Made by a program: the position numbers and the translations under genes
NCBI GenBank assembly: GCA_002359635.1
Contig: DENJ01000058.1
Location: 19,264 to 82,800 of the forward strand
Length of the DNA stretch: 63,537 bases
Source: Burkholderiales bacterium UBA2647
GTDB lineage: Bacteria > Pseudomonadota > Gammaproteobacteria > Burkholderiales > Burkholderiaceae_E
Direction: 5' to 3'
In this document: one piece after another, positions 50,407-59,233 of the stretch
Layout: the number at the start of each line of letters is the position of its first letter
How positions within the stretch are numbered: position 1 is the stretch's first letter
The notes under the pieces: generated by a model
Seen by the model: only the letters and a program-made list of their open reading frames with translations
Databases searched by the model: none
Told to the model about the DNA's origin: nothing

Positions 50407-51779
50407 GGATGATCTACTTCGGAGGATATGCTGCTTCTTCTTTTCAGATCAATCGATGGCGGTGGCTCAGCATCAATCCCAAAGTCTTTGGCATGCGCTG
50501 CGGTGTTTTGCGGCGCGTCAAGTTCCCGGGGCTGGGGCCTGAGCCCATAGTTTTGGGCAATCTCCCAGACATGTCTTGGCACCATGGTTTTGACTCTTGC
50601 CGGATGGTGACGCCTCAAAGTGATGAGCGTTTCAATCGCCTTCATTTCGATGCGTGCCCGAGCGAATTCGAGACCTCGGGGACCGATGCGTGGCATGAAC
50701 CAGGCAACAATAGGGCGAAGCCAGCGAGGCATGCGACGCAAGGGCAGCCCGCCGTCAGCCTTTTTTAGATTCTCCATAAAGGCTTGAACCGCGCTGCGCC
50801 TGTTGCCCGCCTGGCGGGCTGAGGCTAAGTCGATCTTGCCTTGGAGCTGGTCGAGCATGAACCGTCCTTTGGCATTGCGGACAATAAGCCATTGGTCACC
50901 ACTGCCACCCATATAGCCGACAGTGATATCTGACAACACATTACTGTAGTCCACGCAGCTCTTGCAGGTGACCGGAAAGAAGTCAGGCGGAAGATTGCTT
51001 AAGGGCAGTTGTAAGAAAGGGATCAATCTTTTTTTGCCATCGGTGTAGCGAAGTTCGACATGATAATCAGCTCTAAATTCAAGATAATTGATCGTTTCAG
51101 GTTGTGGATCTAGCAGCGCAAGAAACTCGTGAAATCGTGCGGTATGCGTATTGTCCGAACAAGGTGTTCCGATCACATAAAGCGAATGCAGACCTTGCTT
51201 TTCCCAATCGTCTTGCAAAGCGCGCAGCGCGTATACCTGGCAGGGTATGCCAATCACAGCAAGACGATGCAGGCCAAGCGCAAGCGCGGGTTCGATCAAA
51301 GCCAGCAGCGGTGCGTAACCCATGCGCATGCCGCGACACTGCGCCAAGGCTTTAGCTTCGGTCACAATCACCGGGCGCGGTTTCCAGGGATCATCAGGAT
51401 CAGCCTGCATGGTAATGACCGCATCGATCAGACCATGTTCCAGGAGCGCCTCGGCAAGCGCGGTGGTGATCCCGGTCCATTGAGCGCCTTCGCGCGGTTG
51501 ATGCAATCTGGCGCGGTACATGGCCTGCATCGGTCCGAAAAATGCTTCATCCCCCAATGATTGATCACTGGCTTCAGGGTCAGGCGTCGACAGGGGATCG
51601 GACTGGCCTCTGCGTCGGCCATGCACCTTGACTTCAAGCCCATCATAGTCCGGCTTGATGAACTGACAAGCTTGGGCGCAACGCCTCGCTTGCGCGGTTC
51701 TTGAAATGCCACAGTCGGTACAAAGTTGCCTGAATACGGCATCTTGTTTCGTTGGATCAGGTTCGAGCGCAAGCATCAT
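50403..51779 (-). CDS. FrhB-family Fe-S flavoprotein (HCAR/BciB-like)
   Basis: 458 aa. This resembles the coenzyme-F420-hydrogenase beta-subunit family as found in bacterial 8-vinyl-chlorophyllide reductase (BciB) and plant 7-hydroxymethyl-chlorophyll reductase. Cysteines Cys20, Cys23, Cys34 and Cys38 could bind one [4Fe-4S]; Cys180 (GIPCQV), Cys207 (GTPCSDN), Cys272 and Cys275 (TCKSCVDY) a second with the FAD site. GYMGGSGDQWLIVRN near 288-302 matches the family closely. Nothing else photosynthetic is in the window, so it may reduce another substrate with ferredoxin electrons. It is divergent from the amidase and co-transcribed with the esterase. Confidence 0.85.
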   Translation of the reverse strand: MMLALEPDPTKQDAVFRQLCTDCGISRTAQARRCAQACQFIKPDYDGLEVKVHGRRRGQSDPLSTPDPEASDQSLGDEAFFGPMQAMYRARLHQPREGAQWTGITTALAEALLEHGLIDAVITMQADPDDPWKPRPVIVTEAKALAQCRGMRMGYAPLLALIEPALALGLHRLAVIGIPCQVYALRALQDDWEKQGLHSLYVIGTPCSDNTHTARFHEFLALLDPQPETINYLEFRADYHVELRYTDGKKRLIPFLQLPLSNLPPDFFPVTCKSCVDYSNVLSDITVGYMGGSGDQWLIVRNAKGRFMLDQLQGKIDLASARQAGNRRSAVQAFMENLKKADGGLPLRRMPRWLRPIVAWFMPRIGPRGLEFARARIEMKAIETLITLRRHHPARVKTMVPRHVWEIAQNYGLRPQPRELDAPQNTAAHAKDFGIDAEPPPSIDLKRRSSISSEVDHP

Positions 51780-51797
51780 GGCACTATAAGCCTATTG

Positions 51798-51824
51798 AGC
51801 AGCTTCGCGAAGCGACGCGCTGCT
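51798..51824. promoter_or_regulatory. Imperfect dyad in the FrhB-like/amidase divergent region
   Basis: AGCAGC (51798-51803) and GCTGCT (51819-51824) flank the palindrome TTCGCGAA (51804-51811). It lies between the divergent starts at 51779 and 51870. Operator or chance GC-rich dyad cannot be separated by eye. Confidence 0.25.
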
Positions 51825-51869
51825 TTGCGGCTTGAGGCATTTCAAATGGCTTTTCGGAGTGAGTCGGCG

Positions 51870-53270
51870 ATGACAAACATGGATGCACTGAACGAGACGA
51901 GTTTGAGTGAACTTTCACCTGCATTGGCGCGTGGCGACATCAGCTCTCGGGACATTGTCGAGCGATGTTTAAGGGTCATTGAATTGCATGAGGCCAGGCT
52001 CCATGCCTTTGTCAAGCTTGATGCCGCTTCGGCACTCGCTTTGGCTGATGCGGCCGATGAGCAGCGACGCCAAGGCTATGCCCGCGGGCCCTTGCACGGT
52101 CTGCCGGTTGTTCTCAAGGATTTGATTGAGGTGGAAGGTGAAATCACCACGCTTGGATCAAAGCACTTTGAGTGGCGGCGCAGCAAACATCACAGTGCAA
52201 CGCTTGAACGACTTCTCGCGGCAGGCATGATTCCGCTCGGTAAAGTGCATATGACTGAGTTCGCCTTCGGCGGCTGGGGTACCAATCCCTTGATGGGAAC
52301 GCCGCACAATCCCTGGGATCTTAACAATCACCGGGCGCCCGGGGGCTCATCGAGCGGAACCGCTGTGGCGGTTGCAGCGGGCTTTTGTCCGGCTGGAATC
52401 GGTAGCGATACCGGGGGATCGGTTCGAATTCCGAGCGCATTCAACGGGATCACGGGGCTTAAAGTCAGCCATGGAAGGATTTCTTTGCACGAGACAGGAC
52501 TTCTGTCCTGGACGCTCGACACGATTGGTCCGATGGCCTTAAGTGTTCAAGATTGTGCATGGATGCTGCAGGTACTGGCTGCGCCCGATCCTCGCGATCC
52601 GACCACACTGCAACAACCGCTCGAGGACTTTGGCTGTTTACGCGAAAACGTTCGAGGGATGCGGATTGCGATGGTTGAGGACTCGCAATTGCCGTCGTTC
52701 ATGGCAAGTGGTGTTGTTGCAAACTGGCGAGAGGCTGCCAAGGCGCTCGAGTCTGCTGGTGCGCAGATTGATGTTGTTCGATTGCCGGATTGGTTCTTCT
52801 CGCTTGCGCAATGCACAGGGCGGATTATTGCCTCGGAGGCCTATCATCTTCACGCCGCCTATGTGCATGATGAAAAGGTCGCGCTCGGTGATGCGGTTCG
52901 TTCGCGTATTTTGAGCGCTGAGGCCATAAAAGCTGCCGATTACGCGGGAGAGCTAAGGCAAATGCAGCAACGCCGGCATGCTTTTTCGGCCTGGTTTCGG
53001 AACTATGAGGCCTTGCTTTTGCCGACGGTTGCATGTGTTGCGCCGATCCTGCCGATTGACGAGTCCTCGCCGCTTCCCGGCTACCTCACCCGTCCCGTCA
53101 ATTATCTGGGTTTGTGCGCGCTTGCTCAGCCTTCGGGCCTGTCACAAGGGATGCCAACCAGCGTGCAATGGGTTGGCAAAACCTATGACGAAAGCACGAT
53201 TCTCACCATCGGTGCAGCCTATGAGCGCATCTGCGGGCATCACAAGCTGCGTCCAAAGCGATCAAATTAA
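51870..53270 (+). CDS. Amidase (amidase-signature family)
   Basis: 466 aa from the ATG at 51870, with GGAG 10 bp upstream; an ATG at 51846 is also in frame, and the frame further upstream overlaps the divergent gene. The Ser-cisSer-Lys triad is present: Lys83 in VVLKDLIE, Ser160 in GGSSSGTAVA and Ser184 in SDTGGSVRIPS. Such enzymes hydrolyse aliphatic, aromatic or ureido amides to acids and ammonia. It is not GatA, which is longer and linked to gatBC. It is followed 40 bp later by nagA on the same strand. Substrate unknown. Confidence 0.92.
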   Translation: MTNMDALNETSLSELSPALARGDISSRDIVERCLRVIELHEARLHAFVKLDAASALALADAADEQRRQGYARGPLHGLPVVLKDLIEVEGEITTLGSKHFEWRRSKHHSATLERLLAAGMIPLGKVHMTEFAFGGWGTNPLMGTPHNPWDLNNHRAPGGSSSGTAVAVAAGFCPAGIGSDTGGSVRIPSAFNGITGLKVSHGRISLHETGLLSWTLDTIGPMALSVQDCAWMLQVLAAPDPRDPTTLQQPLEDFGCLRENVRGMRIAMVEDSQLPSFMASGVVANWREAAKALESAGAQIDVVRLPDWFFSLAQCTGRIIASEAYHLHAAYVHDEKVALGDAVRSRILSAEAIKAADYAGELRQMQQRRHAFSAWFRNYEALLLPTVACVAPILPIDESSPLPGYLTRPVNYLGLCALAQPSGLSQGMPTSVQWVGKTYDESTILTIGAAYERICGHHKLRPKRSN

Positions 53271-53310
53271 GCCGGTGATCCAGATTTTGACGAAGGCTCA
53301 GCGCTGAAAG

Positions 53311-54498
53311 ATGGGATCACTGCGCGGTTTTATCGTCACACCCAATGGAACGATCAAGGGCCGCATTGATTGGGAGGGATCTTGTATTGACCGTGTGATC
53401 GAAGATCCGTCGCTTCAAGATGAGGCAGGCAGCAAGCTTCCGTTGATCCTGCCCGGGTTTATCGATTTGCATGTCCATGGTGGTGCTGGCAGGGATGTGA
53501 TGGATGGGGGTGATGCGGTTTCAGTGATTGCAAGCTTGCATGCCAGACATGGCACCACCTCGATGCTTGCAACCACGATGACTGCGCCCATGGATCACAT
53601 CAAAGCAACCATGGCTGCGATTGCGCTGGCCATGCGAAAGCAAGATGAAGCCTTAGAACGTGCTAAAAATAATCCCAAAACAGACCCATCACCAAAAACG
53701 CTCAATTCCCGAAACAGTATCGAAGCCAGCATTCTCGGTGTGCACCTTGAGGGCCCTTATTTGAGTGCGCAAAAGCTTGGTGCTCAGCCTGCCTACACAA
53801 AACCGGCCCATAGGGCTGAAATCACTGCCTTGCATCAGATCGCTCCCTTGCGGGTGATCACCCTGGCGCCGGAAGACGAAGCGAATCTTCGCCTCATGCT
53901 TGAGCTTCGAGATCACGGGTTTTGTGTACAGCTGGGTCACAGCAATGCGAGCTATGAGCAGGCCTGCGAAGCCTTTCAATGCGGCGCGCGAAGCGTCACC
54001 CATTTGTTTAACGCGATGTCGGGCTTACATCATCGCGCCCCCGGCCTGGTCGGTGCCGCCTTGGCACATGCGATCTATGCCGAAGTCATACCCGATTTGT
54101 TGCATGTGCACCCCGGGGCAATCCGCGCAGCGTATCGCGCGATTCCATCACTTTACGCTGTGACCGATGCCACGGCTGCGGCAGGCATGCCCGACGGTGA
54201 GTACAGTCTGGGGGAGCAAAGGGTTTTTCGCTGCTTGGGGGCAGTCCGCTTGGCTGATGGGACCCTGGCCGGGAGTGCCCTCACCATGGATGAAGCATTT
54301 CGTAATCTTGTTTCGATCGGTCTGAGGGTTGAAGAGGCTAGTGCCATGCTGTCTTCCCGACCGGCCGCGATGCTTGATCTGAAGGACCGCGGCAGCATCG
54401 TACCTGGCGCTCGGGCTGACCTTGTGGTTTTTGGCGCCGAGTGCTTGCAACTCAGGCAAGTCGTGATTGCGGGTCAATTGATCGATCCTGCCCTGTGA
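53311..54498 (+). CDS. nagA: N-acetylglucosamine-6-phosphate deacetylase
   Basis: 395 aa. Converts GlcNAc-6-P to GlcN-6-P and acetate in amino-sugar and cell-wall recycling. The metal site includes His54 and His56 in GFIDLHVHGGAG, Glu in GVHLEGPYLS, His in QLGHSNASYEQA, His in THLFNAM and catalytic Asp in VTDATAAAGMPDG. The HxH pair marks the two-metal type; E. coli NagA lacks both histidines. About 20 extra polar residues lie near 115-135. It converges on murQ, so both ends of the recycling pathway are encoded together. Confidence 0.93.
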   Translation: MGSLRGFIVTPNGTIKGRIDWEGSCIDRVIEDPSLQDEAGSKLPLILPGFIDLHVHGGAGRDVMDGGDAVSVIASLHARHGTTSMLATTMTAPMDHIKATMAAIALAMRKQDEALERAKNNPKTDPSPKTLNSRNSIEASILGVHLEGPYLSAQKLGAQPAYTKPAHRAEITALHQIAPLRVITLAPEDEANLRLMLELRDHGFCVQLGHSNASYEQACEAFQCGARSVTHLFNAMSGLHHRAPGLVGAALAHAIYAEVIPDLLHVHPGAIRAAYRAIPSLYAVTDATAAAGMPDGEYSLGEQRVFRCLGAVRLADGTLAGSALTMDEAFRNLVSIGLRVEEASAMLSSRPAAMLDLKDRGSIVPGARADLVVFGAECLQLRQVVIAGQLIDPAL

Positions 54499-54500
54499 TG

Positions 54501-54516
54501 GCCAGCTCTTGCTGGC
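54501..54516. terminator. Stem-loop GCCAGC-TCTT-GCTGGC between convergent nagA and murQ
   Basis: A perfect 6-bp GC-rich stem with a 4-nt loop begins 2 bp after the nagA stop. It could slow or end transcription from both sides. On the plus strand a CTTTTT run is 15 bp further on; on the minus strand no T-run follows, so it is at best a weak terminator. Confidence 0.4.
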
Positions 54517-54535
54517 TGATCGGACCTTGGCTTTT

Positions 54536-55435
54536 TCAACGTTCGCCGAGGGCTGCGCGTAAATCACCTGCGTGGGCATCGAGTAGCGCTTCGGCCTGAT
54601 GCGCGCGCAGCCCGCACTTCAACATCACGATGGCGACCTTGACGCGGTAACCGCAAGCCAGCAAGGTTTCATCGGCTTGGGCTTCGTTGGCCCCGCTTGC
54701 CATCATGGTTAATCGCAGGGCTCGTCGATAAAGCTTGGCATTGGTCGCTCGAAGATCAACCATCAAATTGCCGTAGACTTTGTGCAGCTTGACCATGACC
54801 GAACTTGAAAAGCTGTTGAGTGCAATTTTTTGAGCGGTACCGGCTTTAAGGCGTGTACTGCCTGAGATGACTTCCGATCCAGTATCAAGAACAATCCCGA
54901 TCTCTGCCGCGTCAATGAGCGGCGCGCCGGGATTGTTGGTCATGGCGATTCTCAGACAACCCTTTGGTTTTGCTGCCTCAAGCACTGCGATGGCAAAAGG
55001 CGTAGCGCCCGATGCTGCGATTGCAAAAACCACGTCCTCCTGCCTGGGTTCGAGCGCAAGCAAGTCAATCGCTGCCTGTTCCCGATTATCTTCAGCGCCT
55101 TCAACAGCGAGAAACATCGCGCTTGATCCCCCGGCAAGCAGCGCCGGTGCGCGATCGCGCGACCAGGAAAAAGTCGGAAAGAGTTCCACCGCATCAAGAA
55201 CACCGAGCCTGCCACTGGTGCCTGCACCCGCGTAGATCAATCGTCCGCCCCGGGCAAGTCGTTCGGCACTCGCATCGACAGCAAGTGCTAAATCCTTTGC
55301 TGCCGATTGCACTGCAGCAACTGCGCCTGCCTGATCTTGTACAAAGGCCTGTACCAGCTCGTCCGTGGCATAACGATCAAGTTCTTGATACGATCTGCTG
55401 GGCATTTCGGTGCCCGGCGTATGGCTTAGGGTCAT
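54536..55435 (-). CDS. murQ: N-acetylmuramic acid 6-phosphate etherase
   Basis: 299 aa, E. coli MurQ length. Cleaves the lactyl ether of MurNAc-6-P to GlcNAc-6-P and D-lactate in the cytoplasm. SIS-domain phosphate site in IYAGAGTSGRLGVLDAVE near residue 69, with the likely catalytic Glu at the end of that run, and a second acidic site in EGAEDNREQ near 115. The C-terminal helical lid ends LRAALGER. Its product is the substrate of the convergently encoded NagA. It is the last gene of a minus-strand operon after the amidase and glycosidase. Confidence 0.95.
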   Translation of the reverse strand: MTLSHTPGTEMPSRSYQELDRYATDELVQAFVQDQAGAVAAVQSAAKDLALAVDASAERLARGGRLIYAGAGTSGRLGVLDAVELFPTFSWSRDRAPALLAGGSSAMFLAVEGAEDNREQAAIDLLALEPRQEDVVFAIAASGATPFAIAVLEAAKPKGCLRIAMTNNPGAPLIDAAEIGIVLDTGSEVISGSTRLKAGTAQKIALNSFSSSVMVKLHKVYGNLMVDLRATNAKLYRRALRLTMMASGANEAQADETLLACGYRVKVAIVMLKCGLRAHQAEALLDAHAGDLRAALGER

Positions 55436-55453
55436 GGGAAAACAGCTTGGATT

Positions 55454-57196
55454 TTAGGGATTCCAGGTGAAAGCAAGCGCCTCGCTTGCCTCCCCAACAC
55501 GGTTAAGCAGGCGAAGCACATAGTCGCGCCCAGGCTTGAGCACCACCGGATTGAATTGCACATCACCGTGACTGATCGACCAGGCTTCTTGCGGATCCGT
55601 GCGTTCGTGCAAAACCCATCGCACAGGGGTTCTTCCCCAAGCGAGCGAACCCAGTGGGGGTTCCCAGCGCAAAACACCGCGTTGATCGGGTTCGATAAGT
55701 TGCGGGATTTCCGGGCGCCCGCGAGCGAGCCATGGGCTCGCTGGTACAAGGCTCGACTGTTTGTAGCTTTCTTTTCTCAGGCTTGTCGCAATACCCTCGC
55801 GATCATTCAACAGCGCCGTCATGCTGAAATGAATATGGCCGTTGGCGTTTGCATGAAGTCGTTGTAGCTTGATTTGATCGAGGATTTCTTTAGCAGGCCA
55901 CATGCGTCCCGATTGCGCGATTGAACTCGTGTAAATGCCGGGCCACAAATGGCGCTTCATAGCGATGCGTTGCGCCCAGTAGTCCAGCAGGACTTCAAAG
56001 GCTTGTGCCTTATGATCTATTTTCCAGTACAGCTGGGGGGCCAGATAATCGAACCAGCCTTCAGTACACCAGCGCTCCACATCTGCAAAAAGCTGATCGA
56101 ATTGGCTGAAGCCTTGAATACCAGCCGGTCGTAGCGATGGTTTACCCAAACCAAAAGGGCTGATGCCGACCCGAATCCAGGGCTTCTGGCGCCTGACGCG
56201 TTCATAGAGCTTGGCGACCATGCTGTCGACATGGCTGCGCCGCCAGTCTGCCTTGGAGAGCTTGCCTCCCTGGCGAAGGTAGCGCTTGAACTGTGGTGCA
56301 TCCGGAAAATCCAGTGCCGATTTCTTGTCCTGAGATTGAACGGGATAGGGATAAAAATAATCATCAAGATGAACGCCATCAATATCATAACGGCTGATAA
56401 CATCCTCGATCACAGTCAGCGTCCACGCCAAGGCTTTCGGTTCGGCAGGATTCATCCACCACTGCTCAGCATACTTCACCACAAGCTGGGCTTGCTGTTT
56501 GGCCAGATGCTTCGCGTGGAAGCCGGACCGGGCACCCGCGACGCGAGCGCGAAAGGGGTTGAACCAGGCGTGAAACTCGAGCCCGGTTTTTTTACAGCTT
56601 TCGATCCAGTGGTTCAGCGGATCAAAACCGTCTGCAAGCGCTGCACCCTGCTGCCCAACAAGAAATTCACTGCTTGGCTCTAAATCCGAAAGGTAAAGCG
56701 CGTCCGCGGAAGGACGAATCTGGACAATCAGGGCGTTTAAGCCAATAAGCTTTGCATGCGCACATAGCCGCTCGATCTCTGCGCGAAGGGCTTGGCTGGA
56801 TAAACCCGGTTTACTGGGCCAATCGATGTTGTTGACACTTGCCACCCAGGCTGCGCGAAACTCCCGATGAATACCGGGAAGATTCTTGAGTTCCAGCGCC
56901 CTTAGACTTGAGGACCTCAGCTGCTCGTCAGCAAGACGCTTGTCCGATGATTGCCTATCGTTGCTGCTTGATGCAGGAAGTTGTGATGGGCCCTGCCGGG
57001 ACAGCTGCTCGCTGGGTTTGCCCGGCGTCGCCAACGGCGTGCTGTCTGCAGTGCTCGTTGAAGCTTGCACGGACATCTCAGGCTCGAGCGTCCTGCCAAG
57101 GCCGCTACAGCCGGCTAAAAGGCCGCTAAGTCCAGCAAGCTGTACACTGGTCTTCAGCGCATGGCGTCGAGAAAGTTTGGCTTGCTTCGCTTCCAC
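55454..57196 (-). CDS. GHL10-family glycoside hydrolase lipoprotein (DigH-like)
   Basis: 580 aa. The N-terminus combines twin-arginine-like SRRHALKTS with a lipobox LLAGC, so it is probably an exported lipoprotein. After a low-complexity Ser/Thr/Gln linker (about 35-95), the GHL10 barrel spans about 105-440, with NPFRARVAG preceded by FHAWF, and DGVHLDDYFYPYP near 262-274. A fibronectin-like C-terminal domain follows (about 480-575). E. coli DigH of this family cleaves peptide-free peptidoglycan glycan strands, which fits the neighbouring amidase, MurQ and NagA. Spacing to murQ is 18 bp and to the amidase gene 6 bp. Confidence 0.88.
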   Translation of the reverse strand: MEAKQAKLSRRHALKTSVQLAGLSGLLAGCSGLGRTLEPEMSVQASTSTADSTPLATPGKPSEQLSRQGPSQLPASSSNDRQSSDKRLADEQLRSSSLRALELKNLPGIHREFRAAWVASVNNIDWPSKPGLSSQALRAEIERLCAHAKLIGLNALIVQIRPSADALYLSDLEPSSEFLVGQQGAALADGFDPLNHWIESCKKTGLEFHAWFNPFRARVAGARSGFHAKHLAKQQAQLVVKYAEQWWMNPAEPKALAWTLTVIEDVISRYDIDGVHLDDYFYPYPVQSQDKKSALDFPDAPQFKRYLRQGGKLSKADWRRSHVDSMVAKLYERVRRQKPWIRVGISPFGLGKPSLRPAGIQGFSQFDQLFADVERWCTEGWFDYLAPQLYWKIDHKAQAFEVLLDYWAQRIAMKRHLWPGIYTSSIAQSGRMWPAKEILDQIKLQRLHANANGHIHFSMTALLNDREGIATSLRKESYKQSSLVPASPWLARGRPEIPQLIEPDQRGVLRWEPPLGSLAWGRTPVRWVLHERTDPQEAWSISHGDVQFNPVVLKPGRDYVLRLLNRVGEASEALAFTWNP

Positions 57197-57202
57197 GGTG
57201 AC

Positions 57203-57961
57203 TCACTTTTCTTGATTGAGCACGGCGAGCAGGGCGGCGGTATGCGCATCGACCAAACCATTGTAAAGACTGGGACGATAGCGCATCTGAAAGGCTGTGA
57301 TCACCCTTTTTGTGAACACGCTCGATTCACCGTCCTGTTCAATGTCATAGCCTAGCTTTGCGAGCATTGCCTGAACCCACTTCATGTCGGGAAGCTTATC
57401 GGAAAAGGCTTTTTCTTGAGCCTCCACTTGAGTCTTATCGGGCCACAGGATCAGGCCCGCTTCAGCAAGGCGCTGCCAAGGAAAAAGCGGCCCTGGATCG
57501 ACTTTTCGCTGGGGTGCGATATCACTGTGGCCAAGCACACGGTCGGGCCGAATCTGATGCCGGCTGACAATATCCCGAACCAGCATCATCAAGACATCAA
57601 TTTGCTGCTCGGGATAGGGCAGGAAGGAAAGGCTTCCATCCGCTTGTGTGATGAAACCCGGGTGAACAATTTCAATACCGATTGATGCCGAATTCAAGTT
57701 GCAATGACCGTTCCAAAAACTTAGGCCCGCATGAAACGCGCGCAGATTTTCATCAACAAGGCGCAGGATACGTGGCTCGGCCTCATCGGTGATCAAATAA
57801 TGCGAGGAAACGTTGCCCTTGGTAAGTGTTTCAATGGATTGTTCTAAATTCAGTTGCGTATAGTGAATGATCAAGAAAAGTACGCGACTCTCGCAGCTTG
57901 TGGCGCGGTAGGACTCAGCATCAATCCGGATGGATTCGCGCGCTTTGCTTGTTGAAGTCAC
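57203..57961 (-). CDS. N-acetylmuramoyl-L-alanine amidase (Amidase_2) with C-terminal peptidoglycan-binding domain
   Basis: 252 aa. Zinc ligands typical of AmpD/AmiD: His33 in LIIHYTQLN, and the His and Asp in GHSDIAPQRKVDPG near residues 144-157. A PG_binding_1 domain occupies about 190-250 (AMLAKLGYDIEQDG, then TAFQMRYRPS). AmiD of E. coli has this two-domain plan but is a lipoprotein; here no signal peptide or lipobox is visible, so the enzyme may act in the cytoplasm like AmpD. It is first gene of the unit with the DigH-like gene and murQ. Confidence 0.9.
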   Translation of the reverse strand: MTSTSKARESIRIDAESYRATSCESRVLFLIIHYTQLNLEQSIETLTKGNVSSHYLITDEAEPRILRLVDENLRAFHAGLSFWNGHCNLNSASIGIEIVHPGFITQADGSLSFLPYPEQQIDVLMMLVRDIVSRHQIRPDRVLGHSDIAPQRKVDPGPLFPWQRLAEAGLILWPDKTQVEAQEKAFSDKLPDMKWVQAMLAKLGYDIEQDGESSVFTKRVITAFQMRYRPSLYNGLVDAHTAALLAVLNQEK

Positions 57962-58013
57962 TGTGCTGTCCGCGAAAAATTTTCATTCAGGTCAATCTTC
58001 AAGGATTCAGATT

Positions 58014-59228
58014 TCAGCCATGAGACGGCGCAACCAGAAAATCGATCGCGCGAGGAAGCGCATCACGCCCAATCGGAACGCCCATGCTCAACATGGCCGC
58101 CTCGATGCCCGCTAAGGCACCTAAGATCGTGGGCTCATTCATGTCGCCAAGATGTCCGATTCGAAATACTTTGCCCGCCATCGGGCCAAGACCGCCCGCC
58201 ATCGCAACCTGAAACTGTTCGCGGGCGACGGTGCGGATCGTTTCGGGATCAAAACCTTTAACGGTTACCGCAGTGACCGATACCGACCTGGCATCAGCTT
58301 CCTCGCAGAAAAAGTCAATCACACCAGCGCTTGACCAGGCCTCGATCGCTTTAAAAACAGCACCAGCCAGCCTCCGATGTCTTGCAAATACGGCTTCAAG
58401 ACCTTCTTGCTGGATCAGTTCAATGGCTGCCCGTAATCCCATCAGCATTTGCAAGGGCGGGGTTCCACAAAACTTCCGGTAAGCATGACTGCCCGTTCGT
58501 TTGGTCCAGTCCCAGTAGAACTTGGGTGAGGGATTATCAAGCGAGGCCTGGTTGGCACGCTCGTCAACCACAACAAAGCCCATGCCGGGCGGCAGCATCA
58601 GCCCCTTCTGTGAACCACCAACCACAAGATTGACCCCCATGGCATCCATGGCAAAAGGGGATGCAGCAAGCGATGAAACCACATCGACAACATAAAGCGC
58701 GGGATGACCAGCGGCATCGATCGCCTGGCGGATCGCTTGCACATCGCTGGTAATCCCGGTCGAGGTGTCGGTTTGAACGACAAAGACCGCCTTGATCTCG
58801 CCCGACTTATCCTTGCGCAAGACCTCCTCCACCTCATTGGGATCGATCGGATAACCGGGTTTCCATGCGGTCCGAATCACGCGACGATCAAGCGCTTCGG
58901 TTTGAATCGCCCAACCCTCTGAGAAATGGCCTGTGGAAGGAATGAAGACTGCGTCTGCCTCAGCCAAAACATTGGCAATGGCGACTTCCCATGCGCCGTG
59001 ACCATTGGCCGAGTACAGATAAACCTCGCCCTTTTGGGTGCCCACAAGGGCTTGCATGCCGGATTCGCATGCCTGAATTAAGGTATCGAGTCGTGGGTCG
59101 GCAAGGTCAATCGATTGCCGATGCATGGCATCGAGGACTTCATCGGGGATCCGCGTTGGGCCCGGTGCATGCAGAAAACGGGCACCGGGAATTCTTTGGG
59201 AAGGATGCACCATAGGGTATGCCGTCAT
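58014..59228 (-). CDS. Class V PLP-dependent aminotransferase (serine/alanine-glyoxylate aminotransferase type)
   Basis: 404 aa. HAPGPTRIPDEVLDAMHRQ at the N-terminus, YSANGHGAWEVAIANVL near 73, DVVSSLAASPFAMDAMGVN near 187, and the PLP lysine in VVGGSQKGLMLPPG near 210 identify the serine-glyoxylate/alanine-glyoxylate branch. It may convert an amino acid and glyoxylate or pyruvate to the 2-oxo acid and glycine or alanine. It is 5 bp downstream of the TRAP large permease gene, so it probably acts on the imported compound. Related enzymes also deaminate taurine-like or 2-aminophosphonate compounds, which remain possible. Confidence 0.92.
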   Translation of the reverse strand: MTAYPMVHPSQRIPGARFLHAPGPTRIPDEVLDAMHRQSIDLADPRLDTLIQACESGMQALVGTQKGEVYLYSANGHGAWEVAIANVLAEADAVFIPSTGHFSEGWAIQTEALDRRVIRTAWKPGYPIDPNEVEEVLRKDKSGEIKAVFVVQTDTSTGITSDVQAIRQAIDAAGHPALYVVDVVSSLAASPFAMDAMGVNLVVGGSQKGLMLPPGMGFVVVDERANQASLDNPSPKFYWDWTKRTGSHAYRKFCGTPPLQMLMGLRAAIELIQQEGLEAVFARHRRLAGAVFKAIEAWSSAGVIDFFCEEADARSVSVTAVTVKGFDPETIRTVAREQFQVAMAGGLGPMAGKVFRIGHLGDMNEPTILGALAGIEAAMLSMGVPIGRDALPRAIDFLVAPSHG

Positions 59229-59233
59229 TAAAT

